From Nemophila menziesii (lineage: Eukaryota > Streptophyta > Magnoliopsida > Boraginales > Hydrophyllaceae), in NCBI GenBank assembly GCA_029959085.1, contig JARWIR010000002.1, positions 36,977,733 to 37,041,732 on the forward strand: 64,000 nt of DNA, in the 5' to 3' direction. How positions within the stretch are numbered: position 1 is the stretch's first letter; each line of letters starts with the position of its first letter. The notes beneath the pieces are model-generated. The model ran no database searches. It was given only the letters and a program-made list of their open reading frames with translations, and was not told the DNA's origin. The translations under genes and the position numbers were made by a program. Below are positions 11,839 to 22,894 of this stretch, one piece after another.

Positions 11839-13252
11839 ATGTCAAGAATAAGGTCAATGACCATGTCATTTCAGTTTTCCATCAACAATAATAAGTATGA
11901 TGGTAAGATTTACTAAGTTTAGCAATCCCCCTTACGTATTTCCGTTGTCTGTTTCTAGTTGAGATTCAATTCTTCTGATGCTTTAATCTACAGGATCACA
12001 ATCCCTTCCTTGGCACTTGATGATGTTCGATATTCAGTTGTAAACAAAGGAGAGAAGCAGAGCGAGAGAGAAATCACTTTCTCTGGAGATATTATCACCT
12101 ACTTCCTTGAAAGGGATCCTTCCCTTAAATCTATAATCATTGAAATTCCAGAGGTAAATTACACTCATATTAGTTTTTAAATATCTACGCAACCTTATAC
12201 AAACTAAGAAATTTAAATTTTTCACATATATGTATATTTTTACGGCATCCAGATTAGAATAGTGTAAATAGAGACATTGATGCGGGATCTCCTCTCCATC
12301 TGGAATAATGAAGAAAGAACAAAGGACTTGATTGGGTTATTAAAAAGTGTTTTGGACATAGATTGGAGATTTTCTCCTTGTAATAAGCTATAGCTTAACT
12401 TATTAAGTTAAGATTTATTATACTACTCTGGTATCTAAGATTTTGTTTTTGTTGTATATTTCCCCTTTTGGGATCGGATATTTCTAATCCTGTCTATATT
12501 GACATTTGCTACTTTGTATTTCTATGAATGTAAAATGAACTGGTTTATAATGTATAATCAGTGAAAGGCCACATACTATAGCTGCTCCATTCATCCCCAA
12601 AGCGGATCCTATCATAAAGCTATTAGAATGGGAAAACTATAATATAGTAAGAATTTCAATATCTTGAGTACTTGTGTGCCTTTATCATGTGGGTAATGCT
12701 TGTAATAATACGGTATATTAGTGAGATATATGTATTAAGGGAAGTACTTCGATGTATATAAACTCGTGGTTACTACAAAAAAATAATATGTGTTAAATAT
12801 AGTGAGTAATAGTTTGTATTGGCCTTCTAATATGCATTTTGTTAGTGATTTGTTAGAATATTACCCTAAAAAGATTTACCTTATGCACATGTTCCTTCAA
12901 GACTTTAGCAGCTAATTATCTTGGAATATCATCACTCTCTCTTTGATGTTGTCGACAATCTTGGAGAGAGTGATGAGTAATATTTTTAAAGTTCTCACAA
13001 AATTTGATGACTTGGTACACTCTTGTTTGTTTTTTTCGTTTTTCATGTACCACCTCGTTGTAAATATTATATATTTAATTTGTTCAACAGGTGAGTCCTG
13101 GTGAGCAATTATTAAGAAATGAAGATATTGATATCGCACTTGAATGAGTGACCAAAATCTTAGATGAAAAGAGAGAGAATGAGGCACATGAAACCAAGAA
13201 GTCAAAATAAGAACAAGAAATGATAGTTGAAGAGGAGAAACAAACTGTTTAG
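11839..13252 (+). pseudogene. Gene X, unit I copy (unrecognised, multi-exon)
   Basis: Exon A (11839-11902) begins ATG and reads MSRIRSMTMSFQFSINNNKYD, ending at ATGATG|GTAAGA. Exon B (11994-12153) follows a CTACAG acceptor and stays open through ALDDVRYSVVNKGEKQSE, REITFSGDIITYFLERDPS and SIIIEIPE to GAG|GTAAAT. Exon C (about 12253-12378) resembles TLMRDLLSIWNNEERTKDLI but has a stop near its start. Exon D (13091-13252), after TTCAACAG, encodes a charged tail (GEQLLRNEDIDIALE) with two in-frame stops here. The A-B junction does not keep phase, so this copy looks broken. I recognise no family. 12380-13090 is intron-like. Confidence 0.5.
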
Positions 13253-13668
13253 AATAATAATTGAGTAATTCACAAATAAATTCTATGGTGTACTATTATT
13301 TTGCAAAGTATTCATTACTTTATTATTTTACTTCAGATTTAAATTTAGCAAGAGTTATGTAACTTTTATTGTTTTTGAAAAGTAACTATAATTATCCAAA
13401 ACCAGAGGGAACATATGTTCTTATCCATTGCGTGATAGAGCTTTTACGCCATTGAGAATCATCCATAGCTCCATCAGACGTAATTAAATGTATATGCAAG
13501 CGAAAAAGCTCTCAGCTCCTGCATTAACATCTTTTCCCAAATGGAAAAGGGAAGATAAGGTGTAGGCTATTAAATTTACACCATGACCTCCATTACTCAT
13601 CAACTTGTTCCTTTATTATCCTGTTAACATTTAATCTTTTTTTAATTTCCTTACACCTTCTTTGAATA

Positions 13669-13713
13669 ATATAGGAACTTGTATAAAATCCAACCTTACA
13701 CAAGTTCCTACAT
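13669..13713. repeat. Hairpin with 14-bp arms (unit I)
   Basis: Left arm ATATAGGAACTTGT (13669-13682) and right arm ACAAGTTCCTACAT (13700-13713) pair with one mismatch around a 17-base loop. The same hairpin is in I' (36603-36647), II (26552-26596), II' (49485-49529) and V (61292-61336). The loops differ more than the arms. Confidence 0.7.
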
Positions 13714-13844
13714 TAGCCATTCAAAAATTATCCTATTAGATTTTCTTTGATATAATACTTAATAATAATGCTTCAGGGGAAACCATTTAGGAAATTATTC
13801 TGAATTTAATTTAAATATATTACTTAAGGCTAGTTCATTCACCA

Positions 13845-14825
13845 TTTTATAAGTGAAAGTCTATCCTTCTTGCATTGCAAAACTAATATAACCTTGAACT
13901 TATAATGTGTTAGATTGTTTGTATTATTTCTTAGATATTATTACACGATACTTTTTATGATAATGCTTTGGTATCATTCATTATTTTCTATTCTTCTTTT
14001 TTGATTAGTTGGACTTAGACTCCTAGTTTAGTTCTTATTTTATCGGGATGACAAAACTTTGAGTTGGCGGGTATTGGTCTTTTTTTTTGTGATAGAGTAA
14101 TCGCATCACGAGACATCATTTTAGGGGTATTTAGGACTTATTTAATGGATTTCTCCCTAATATTTGACAATTTATGATTTCTTATCTCGTTTTGGCTTTT
14201 ACGTTCTTTTTATGTGTTAATTGTCCACTAACGTGTATACGTTAGGTACTTGTACGATACGATACCATGATACGTGATAAGAATTCTAGAAAAGTAGATT
14301 CATCCCCAAAGTCACGTCGTTAGAAGATAGCTAATAAGGTAAGAGACTTTAGCGCCGATAATTTACGTAGTTGTCGCTCAAAAAAGGTCTCTACTGGTGT
14401 TATGTAGAAGCCTAAGCTACCCAAAGGGAGATAGGAAGAATTCAGAATTTCAACTATTTCATATTTATCAGTTCACCTTTAAACAATAACATAAAAGTCA
14501 ATACTAGCGGAGATTACCTGCGAGTTCTCGACCTATACTTTTCGCATTGTACCCCTAGTTAATTGCATTTTATAGTTTAATTATAATTTAGCTTAATTTC
14601 CTTTTTAATTGCATCTTTAGTTCTTTAATATAAATTCCCAACACATATTTACTATCTTTTATTAATAGTTTCACACCTCCTTCTAAAACACTTACGAAAA
14701 CACATCAAGAATTAACAATCATTATCCATGTGGAGACGATAACTTTATACTTACTATTTATTACTTGCAGACGATCTGTACACTTGTAGGTAGTAGCTCT
14801 CTTGAGGTGCCGGTTATTTTATCCA
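13845..14825 (+). mobile_element. Gypsy 3' end plus LTR (unit I)
   Basis: 13845-14056 matches the internal 3' end of the gypsy element at 28.5 kb read on its own strand. A degenerate purine tract, TTTGAGTTGGCGGG, follows at about 14058. The LTR runs from TGTGATAGAG (14088) to TTATTTTATCCA (14825), about 740 bp. It shares GAGACATCATTTTAG near its start and CTTGCAGACGATCTGTACACTTG near its end with the longer LTR at 28516-29975. No gag or pol is present. An internal piece retained in I' and V is deleted here. Confidence 0.7.
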
Positions 14826-15005
14826 CATTGGAGGACTACATATGTCCTCTGGTCAATTTAAGTGTAGTGGGTCTGTTCTATATATGGGTCTTGACCATCA
14901 TCCAAGATATACTCAACAAAGTCAAATAAAATGCAATTAAGAGAAAAAATGATAATTTTCTAAGTTCTTCTGTATATGTTTGTTCAGACTTACCATCGTA
15001 TGATT
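14826..15005. other. Spacer with a short palindrome after the LTR
   Basis: It contains TTGGAGGACTACATATGTCCTC, a degraded form of the perfect palindrome seen at 38014-38040. No coding signal. Confidence 0.4.
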
Positions 15006-15092
15006 ATTATATACTAATGGAGTTGTAATTCTTTATAAATATTTTATTAATGTACAACAAAAAAGTTAATTACAACTCCATTAGTATATAAT
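15006..15092. repeat. Foldback with perfect 25-bp arms (unit I)
   Basis: The arms 15006-15030 and 15068-15092 are exact reverse complements (core ACTAATGGAGTTGTAATT) with a 37-base AT-rich loop. Degraded copies lie at 38221-38304 and 59645-59717. It could be a minimal MITE or a small-RNA hairpin. Confidence 0.75.
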
Positions 15093-15391
15093 ATATATAT
15101 TCTGATATGTTTAGTATAAAAATTAAGATTTTAGTTTGAAATTTATAAATGATAAGAGACAGAGGTATGTGTATAACTGAGAGGCCATGATCCCCCTAAA
15201 TTTAGAAAAAATAAAATTCTATCCTTATAATTATATTTTTTTGTAAAAAATTACTATGAATCATGTTTCCCTTAAATTTGGCAAACGTAAAATTCTACTC
15301 CTATAAATTTAAAAAAAATTCACTATGGTTTCCCATTTGATATTTTGAATATCTAATATCTAATTTTAATTAGTTTTCATATATTTGATAT

Positions 15392-15601
15392 TTGTTTCAT
15401 GTCTCAATTTCTTTTTTGGATTATAAATATAAGGTCGTCTTTATTTTTTTGTTTAACACCGTCTTCCTCGTACACGATGAAAAAATGCATACTTTGAACC
15501 TAGCGAACAAGGCCAGTCGTGAAATGTGTCTACACCTCCTCTCGAAGCCACCTTATTTCGATGCTACCTTCATCATCGCCATATATGAATGTTTATGTTA
15601 A
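15392..15601 (+). CDS. Hypothetical 69-aa ORF, unit I
   Basis: The frame from ATG 15392 starts with a hydrophobic stretch (VVFIFLFNTVFLV, residues 15-27), then has HTLNLANKASREMCLHLLSK and ends at TAA. The copy in I' (38603-38812) is the same length and open with only a few changes, some of them amino-acid changes. V is cut off before it. I recognise no family. Two copies of a recent duplication staying open is weak evidence, so it may be non-coding. Confidence 0.25.
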   Translation: MFHVSISFLDYKYKVVFIFLFNTVFLVHDEKMHTLNLANKASREMCLHLLSKPPYFDATFIIAIYECLC

Positions 15602-17280
15602 CCCCCCCTCTCTCTTTGATATTAAAGTGAATAAAGATAATGATTTTTTTATTTAGCCGATAATTTACTTTATTATAACATATTAACGGAGATGTAACCA
15701 ACTTCTATCGTGGACATTTTTATAAATAATTATGATATACTCGAAATCTCTAATTTTTAATCAATTATAGTTACCACAAATCAAAAGTATATTATATGTA
15801 TTTGATTTGGATAGTTTGAAATATACATATACTAGATATTACCCATGCTTGAAGGCACTACGAAAAATAAAAACCCGTGTGGACTTGCATCTTTCTTCTA
15901 ATATCTGAATATTCAAAAATTGCGATAAGTGTTTGTAGTGTTGCAATATGATTGCATAACCCAAATAATTAGTTAATAAAGCAGGGGTTGATATTTATCT
16001 TGTTAAATCAAGAGTATATTTATCTATTTTACTTAAAATAGAGGGATTTGGTTTGATTCACGCAATACATAAAAGTCACGATGAGAGAGAAAGGGCATAT
16101 GGATGTCATGAAAAAGGTCTTTCTTTTTGCCCAGAGCAATAATAAAATATCACGATTTGAGTATTTATTTTAAGCTATATTCAAATTATTTGAAGTGTTT
16201 CTAACTCATTACATCTTAACCAAGATACATATAATATATAATCGTTTTTAGAAGTTAGCACAACGTTTTAGAGAGTAAGATGTGGAAAAGTCTATGTTAC
16301 ATATGGAATACCCGATCATCAAATTTAGTAACCAGAATAGTAAATGAGAGCAGAAAATTAAATAAGTGTAAATTTTTTTTAAATAGTCGATCAAGTTCAT
16401 CCTCATTGCTATCAAAAGATTCTTTACTATTTCCATACCTACTTATCAAAATAATTTGCTGCAGGAAACAACTGATACGATATTCAATTGTAATGTAGTT
16501 GCAGGTCTATACCTGAATTGTTTAATTTTGGAAATGATTTATTACTTTAATATATATAATTATATGGTTATGGTTTTTTTAATCATAAGGGTAATTATTC
16601 TATATTTTAATAATTAGTGTTGTAGCAAAAATTTAAGAGATATATGTGTATGACATAAAGAACTTGATCGTGGTGGCCCTACATATCGTCCAATGAGCCA
16701 AAAGAGTATTATTTCATGAACAAATTAAATATTCTATTTTTGTAATAACTTTTTTGGTCAAGTTTATACATTTCTCAAAGGCAATAAAATATACGCATGT
16801 TACATTTTATTCAAGAAACAACTTAACATTTTATAACTGAAAGATATACCACCCAATTCTATGTAGTATATACCCATGTGTTTGACTAAAATGTAATGTC
16901 ATATGTTTCTTCTAAAGGTTGTCATAGTTTTGAGGTTAACCCCATAAACGAAACACCAAAAATATACAAAAATGATGTTCTTGAAATACACTCGCTAAAA
17001 GTGGCGCGTAAAACAAATGTGGGACCCTTATAAGAGTACTTATAATATTATTATATGAATTACAAAATATGAGACCCACACATGAATAGCAAGATATGCC
17101 GCCATACGCATACAATTTCAGAGAAAACATAATACACTAAGGTGCCAGGTATCGTGACATGATCTAAAAAAGTGGATATTAATCATCCAGAAGGTTCAGG
17201 TTGACATTAGGCGCTAATTTCACTATTTGTTGTAAAATTTGACTCAACATCTCCAAATACGGCGGACCCACAAAATATAT
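15602..17280. other. Non-coding part of unit I
   Basis: AT-rich sequence, nearly identical in I' (38813-40500). No domain or clear ORF. Short open frames (for example 16280-16498) are not kept open in the other copy. Confidence 0.4.
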
Positions 17281-20200
17281 CATGATAATGGCACCAGAAA
17301 CACACACAGTTGTATCTCAAATTTTAGCTTGACCTTCTGTTGTATTGCATCTAAGATAGATATTATTTACGACATTAAACAAAATTAAGGACTATAATCA
17401 AATATATTGTGTAATGATCCATCATTACGGCTAATACGAATATGAATACTGGAATATCGGGTTGTATAGCTACAGCACATGCTGAATTTGTGTAGCCAAT
17501 ACCGATGATGATTTCAAACTTTTACTAAGTAAACACTAAAGAATTTAAGAAGTACAAACTTATCCTGTTAATCCAAGAAAGAAGAAAGAAAATAAGAAGC
17601 GTTTATTTATTGAATTTCTCCAAATAACCTGAAACAGATATTTTCTTTTAGTACAATTTACAATTTGATGTCTACGTAAGAAATATGACCATCAATTCTT
17701 TTTAGTCTTACTGACGCGTACCTATCTTACGCAAAATTGCATGATAAATTCCTATTTTAGGCAAGTAATGTACTATATGTCTCTACATTACGCAAAGACT
17801 ATACCAGGTACCTATACTATGCTAAAATTGCATGATAAGTCCCTATGTTATGCAAAAACCGCACCAGGTCTCTATACTATGCAAAAAAATACATTTTCTG
17901 CATAATATAGGGAACTACATTGCAACTATTGCATAATATAGGGGCGCATAGTGCAGTTTTTGCATTGATACTATAGGGACATGCATTGCAATTTTTACAT
18001 AATATAAGGTCGCATAACATAGTTTAGGGGATATATAGTGTGCTTTTTGCATAATGTAGAGCATACAGTTCAATTTCTGCACATATTATAGGATCATGTA
18101 GTGCAAAATATCTTAAAAATGGGTAGTACAAACCTGTTTTACTTTAACGTTCCCATCAGAACCAGCTGTTTTTTGAAACACAACTTCCTGATATTTTCTC
18201 GTAGATTCCATTTCCAATTCACAGTAATTACCTTCCATTTCGTCCAATAATTTATTGTCTAAATATGACCCCAATTGATGCACGATAGCTTTCTTAAACC
18301 TTGTTCCAAACCTTCTCTGTTTTATTTGAGATTAACTAACAAAGCAGTTCGTGTATTACAGCCACTGTCCACCCGTGAGTACATCTTCATAAGGTAAAAT
18401 GTAAGGTAAATTCTGACATTCCTCAGCACAAATTGGTCCCTGAACTATCTCTTTTTTACTGATCTACTCCTGAAACGTCTTTGCCATATGACACTTAACA
18501 TTAAAAATCTGACATAACAGGAACTAACTAGGTGGACAAAAATGAAGGTCGAGGACCATTTTCTAGTAACTATATTTCGAGAAGCAATTGAGTTTATTTT
18601 ACCTGGATTATTGCACCTGAAAATCCTCAAGAATCTCCACAGCTAAATTTACTTGAGAAGATGAAATTATTTCAATATCAGGACCAAATAGCAATTTAAA
18701 AAAAATATTAAAAGCATGTGAGATTTTTTAGTCAGGTATTATACATTACCTTTGCGATTTCTTGAGTTATCCATGGTGCTAAAACACCCGAGCAAATATC
18801 AATGAGCACACATGATGATTTAGCCTATAAACGGAAACATTATCTTGAAATGTGCGTGAAAATGAAAACAACTACGCGTGGCTTAATTCTCAATTCGTAT
18901 CACATAAAAACTCGACATGAAAATGATAGAACGAAATAAAAATGCTCACCTTAATCCGAATATGTTGCAAATATATCTCCAATCACACATTAATCTCCAT
19001 TCTTACAAAAATAAGCGAATAAACCAATACTTCAAACATTAATTTGACCTTCAAACATTAATCTAAACTAAATTTCTAGTATCTGAAAAAGCATGTCGTA
19101 CAAATCGTTCCCGAATTTACTACAATCTTGTTGTAATTTTTTCTACTCTTTATACCACAGAATGTAGTAGAAGTGCACCTTGGTGTCTACTCAGCTTTTC
19201 CTTTCCAAAATTAATAACTGGAATAAACATTATCCAACATTAGAACAAACTAAAAAGAATGTTATGGGTTGTAAACAAAATATAAATTTAAATATTTGAT
19301 AATTGTAGAAAAGATCCTTTTAAAATTAACTCTTTCTGAAACAATTTAATACATCTGGACCTTGAACCCAATTCAAAATGTTGAGAATTTTGATTCACTT
19401 AATGGGAAATGTAAACGGTCTCGGGTGAGCTAATTTACATAGAGTTTCCTTCAAGAAATGTGAATGGTGGATGTGAGAATAATGTCAATTGTACAGTTTG
19501 TATAAAAATATCATAATTATACCTGAAATTTGGTTCTTCGATTATTGTTGATGGTGCAGCCAAGCTCGGTTGATGATTGTGCAGTGTAGGACCAAACTTC
19601 TCTCTCCGTCAGTTGAGCCAAATGGATATTTACTGCAGAATAATTAAAAAAATGCAGTGAATGACCAAATTTCTCACTCCATGGTCATAAGAAATTGTAC
19701 AAGCCTAAGACCTTAATTGGCGTTCTTCTATTACCAAATGATTTACTGCAAAACAATTCAAAAAAAATTGCTCACTCCATCTGTAAAAAAATAATTATAA
19801 AATACAGTATAACACCAAATTGCTCACTATAGCAGCAAAAAGCTATTCTCAGCACATCACTTCAAAGGTAAAAAGGCTTTCAACGCTCATCACTTCTCCC
19901 CTAAAGATTGTAGAAGTGATGAGATTAGGTTAAATTAAATTAAAGTTTCAATTGCAAAAATTAATTTTTTACCTTTTCTGGATTTTTCCATTGTTGATAA
20001 CGTAGTTCCCCAATAAACAGTGGTTTTCTTGAAAGCAGTTCGGTGAGAAGGTGACTGTTGATATGTTTGTGGAACAAACACGGCGCTAGCCCACTATTTA
20101 ATCTCCCTTTAATTAATTTTTTACCTCTTGATTTGGGTTTTTTAATTGTTGACAGGTTGATGATAATTGAAAATGATCCCGAGTAGTAGCGTTTTCTTGT

Positions 20201-20420
20201 GTAGGAGAGCGGCTTGGTGGAAAGGAAAGTGTGAAGAGATGTCCTATCCTAGCCAAGCCGGGTTGATGAAGGTTAAGAATGGTCCCCTATTAGGTAGCGA
20301 TGATAATGGTGGTGGTGAATGGTTCTCCAGCGGCAGTGGTTGTGAATAGTAGAGAATGGTGGGGAATGGTTCTTTGATTGGTGATTGGGGCGGCATTTTT
20401 CTTTTGTAAGAGAGATAGCC
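17281..20420 (-). pseudogene. Gene Y, unit I copy (unrecognised, multi-exon)
   Basis: The best exon is 18134-18316 on the minus strand: exactly 61 codons, in phase 0, between a CAG acceptor and a CAG|GTTTGT donor. It reads RRFGTRFKKAIVHQLGSYL, then LLDEMEGNYCELEMESTRKY and ending DGNVKVKQ. A possible preceding exon near 18360-18430 reads PYILPYEDVLTGGQW. A proline-rich start (MPPQSPIKEP, about 20397 downwards) may be the 5' exon. The 61-codon exon is open in both I and I' (41340-41522), with similar residues substituted. I do not recognise the family. 18430-19500 and 19700-20100 look like introns. Confidence 0.4.
17705..18115. repeat. CCTATACTATGC / ATAGGGAC motif array (unit I, gene Y side)
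   Basis: Repeats of 'cctatrytaygcaaaattgcatgataagt' in one orientation run into the inverse 'tgcataatataggga...gcatagtgcag', so the array is roughly palindromic as a whole. It lies directly beyond the donor side of the gene Y 61-codon exon. The copy in I' is at 40925-41310. Confidence 0.6.
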
Positions 20421-21610
20421 GTGGAAATGAGCGTGAGTGAATGTGATGAAAACTCTGTTTTGCTAGTGAAAGTTAGATCTACAATCTGGAACCCTTGTTT
20501 GATGTTGTAAGGCTAAGAACTCCGATTTTCCATGGATGGATCCTTTTTACACAATCGCAACTCCATTAGATCCATGACAAGAATAAACATAGTCGTCAGA
20601 GGGTATGACCCGTATTTTAGCCACCATGAAACACCGATGGTTGGGGTGGGTTGGAGAGAGGGGAGATTATAGAGAGTGATTTAAGATATGTAGGTGAGAA
20701 ATATGATATATGTGTATTTATTGTGTGATTTAGTATGTATAGTGAGTAAGAAACATTTGTACATAAAACGTGTAGTGGGAAATAATGTTATAGTGTTAAA
20801 TATTATATTTGACCTTTAATAATAACAATAGGTTGGATGAGGGTGCTTCCGAGAGGTTTCAAGGCCCATGTACCATGTACAAACCCTGCACCCACAACCC
20901 CACCTCTATAATTAAAATACTTTAAAAACTCGATACGAGTTGATGAAATTCTATAGTGGTACCATTTACAAACCCTGCACACACAACCCCAACTCCTAAA
21001 GATCCAGACATCGCTATTCTCGATTGCAACCCAAACTGACAAAATAATCACAAACTAAAATACAAATTAAATAATGATTATGACTAGGTCGATATTCAAA
21101 TGGGTACCATTTCTTCTAACTTTAGGCCAATACTATATTCTCTTACTAAATTGAGTAAATACCCCTGATGCCCCCTTACTTTTTCTTAATCGTTAGCTTA
21201 CCTCTTATTTTTTATAAAGTGTAAATTTACCCCATATTGTTTCAAAATGTGTTTGTCTACCCCATGTGGACGGATTCTAGCCATTATCTCTATTAAGTTA
21301 GGGTGCGACGCATGTGCAATTATTTAATTATTTTTTTTTATTATAAACATTTTAAATCATTTAAAAAGATTAAACTTTTATTTTATTGATAAAAACAAAA
21401 AGAAATCGTCTTCTTCACACTCATATTAGGAAAAAACTAAAAAGAAATCTCTTCAACTGTTGCATCCACCTGAAGCCAAGCTCGTCCCAGAAGGAAAATG
21501 GTGGCCACCCAAAAAAATCCTACTGGAGTTGACCATTTACTACCGAAATTGACCAACATTGATAGTTGAAGTTGACTGACAAGCAACCGTGGTGGAGATA
21601 AAATACATAC

Positions 21611-21866
21611 TACCCCGTCCCAAATACAATGTCCTTTTAGCTTTTTAAAAAAATCAAGAAAAGTAATAATTACATACACCATTACAGAATTACTCCTCAT
21701 AAAGTGTCTTAATATTTGAAATATGTATTGGAAGTATAAATTATAATTTTTTAATAAGAGTAATAACGAAAATAGTTGGAAAAATGATTCTTGATATTCT
21801 AAATGGACAATATTTTTAGGACACCATATTTAGTAAGTAGACATTATTTTTAGGATGAATAGAATA
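21611..21866. mobile_element. Stowaway-like MITE (unit II)
   Basis: Same MITE as at 10112, starting TACCCCGTCCCAAATACAATGTCC, with a degraded right end GGATGAATAGAATAA. It occupies the same place in the unit. Confidence 0.6.
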
Positions 21867-21961
21867 ATTGTTTTGTATTATTATTTTTTATAAAAAGACA
21901 TTTTAATTAAAATAAATTAAATAAAAAAATATTTGCTTAGCCTAATTTTAGAATACATTTT

Positions 21962-22270
21962 ATGGAAGGAGAAGCGCAAGAAATCATATACATATTAGAT
22001 AGGAAGAGACACGAACCACAAGAGGAGATAACCATCTTCTCTAACAACCTTCAAATAATTCAAGGTTTCAAGCAGGTGTCGGCAGTTAGATGGAGGCTCG
22101 GACCATGGATCACGCAGATCAAGAAGTTGGCAACAGAAGTTGGTCTGGTTTGTTTTAAACATATTCCACAATGGTTTAATGGTCGAGTAGACATTCTAGC
22201 AAAAGAAGTCAGGCACAGGGCATCGAGGGAACAAGATTCATTGACAAATGTGGTATGTCAATTTTCCTAA
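21962..22270 (+). CDS. RNase H-like (RVT_3 type) fragment, open 102-aa frame
   Basis: The frame runs from ATG to TAA. Residues 23-102 fit the second half of plant RNase H-like domains found in LINEs and related host genes: EITIFSNNLQIIQGF (family: a strand with a D/N then a helix), WITQIKKLATEVGLVCFKHI and PQWFNGRVDILAKEVRH. The last matches H-x-PR-x-x-N-x-x-A-D-x-LAK-x-A and carries the conserved Asp. The N-terminal strands with the first catalytic acids are missing, so activity is unlikely. II' has a shorter version with a deletion, and I has a broken one. Confidence 0.5.
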   Translation: MEGEAQEIIYILDRKRHEPQEEITIFSNNLQIIQGFKQVSAVRWRLGPWITQIKKLATEVGLVCFKHIPQWFNGRVDILAKEVRHRASREQDSLTNVVCQFS

Positions 22271-22651
22271 CTAAAAATAGGTTAATTTTCGATGTAGTTA
22301 TATGAAATTCCTTAGGCGTAAAAAATAATACGTTGGGTCTAAATTTATCCCAATAAAAAGAGAAAATTACTTTTAGAAGCCCGAAAAACCAATTTTTTTT
22401 AGAAAGTCCAAACTAAAAAATCATTCTAACAAAGGCCTAAGTTTGATTTTTTAGTTAGATTTTTTACCCTTACCCCTACTCAGTTTTTATCGGTACATAC
22501 CAACATTTTTAATTTTGGTATAAACCAATATTTATTTGTTTGGAACGTACCACTTTCCTGGTTTTGGTATGTACCAAATGCTATTTATATTTGTTATTAC
22601 ATTTCAGGGTCATTAATAGTATTTTTCTAAACTTATGGAGGGATTTTTGTC

Positions 22652-22894
22652 ATGCACAAAGTTAATGTCCGGATTTGTTTAGAAAAGCGATCGAATATCT
22701 TGTCGAGATTCACCCATTCGTATGCGCCAAACAAAGTTTTTCCCACAAAAATACTACACAAATCTATTCACGATATCTTTTTTCATGATAAAAACGAATT
22801 GGTACATTCCAAACACACCACTTTAGAACATTCCAAACACATCAATTTGGTACATTCCAAACACATCAATTTGATATATTCCAAAGAGATCTAA
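22652..22894 (+). CDS. Hypothetical 80-aa ORF with tandem-repeat tail
   Basis: MHKVNVRICLEKRSNILSRF, then three and a half copies of an 8-residue repeat of the HSKHINL(V/I) type from a 24-bp DNA repeat. The II' copy (45597-45791, 64 aa) keeps the frame but has about one and a half copies. No family recognised. The frame may be chance, since a 24-bp repeat always keeps phase. Confidence 0.2.
   Translation: MHKVNVRICLEKRSNILSRFTHSYAPNKVFPTKILHKSIHDIFFHDKNELVHSKHTTLEHSKHINLVHSKHINLIYSKEI
22801..22886. repeat. 24-bp tandem repeat
   Basis: Units at 22801, 22825, 22849 and a partial one at 22873, consensus GGTACATTCCAAACACATCA plus ATTT. II' has only about 1.5 units at the same place. Confidence 0.85.

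Larger units (their letters stand above)
9461..20955 (+). repeat. Composite repeat unit I
   Basis: This is the most complete I-type unit. Its start (CCATGTACAAACCCTGCACCC) recurs at 20873, 20961 and 43928. Its end (GGTTGGATGAGGGTGCTTC...GGTTTCAAGGCCC) recurs at 28395 and 43857. The next unit starts directly after each end, so the units are head to tail. Contents in order: leader, MITE, RNase H remnant, TATA box, TATAGGGACC array, gene X exons, gypsy 3' end with LTR, foldback, 69-aa ORF, and gene Y exons on the other strand. From about 12.65 kb on it is nearly identical to I' (35.6-43.9). From 10.99 to 15.39 kb it matches V inverted. 9461-10110 is leader with no gene. Confidence 0.85.

Noticed and set aside
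12912..13205. 97-aa minus-strand frame, also at 35845-36138 and 61801-62091
   Set aside because: It is the antisense of gene X exon D and its 5' intron. It spans the splice site of the sense gene and is kept open only because the copies are similar.
16936..17130. 64-aa minus-strand frame with hydrophobic residues
   Set aside because: AT-rich chance frame. Unit I' carries indels that break it.
9461..20955. Helitron as the explanation of the unit
   Set aside because: Gene capture and multiple copies fit, but I found no TC start, no CTRR end with a preceding hairpin at the unit boundary, and no Rep/helicase coding sequence.
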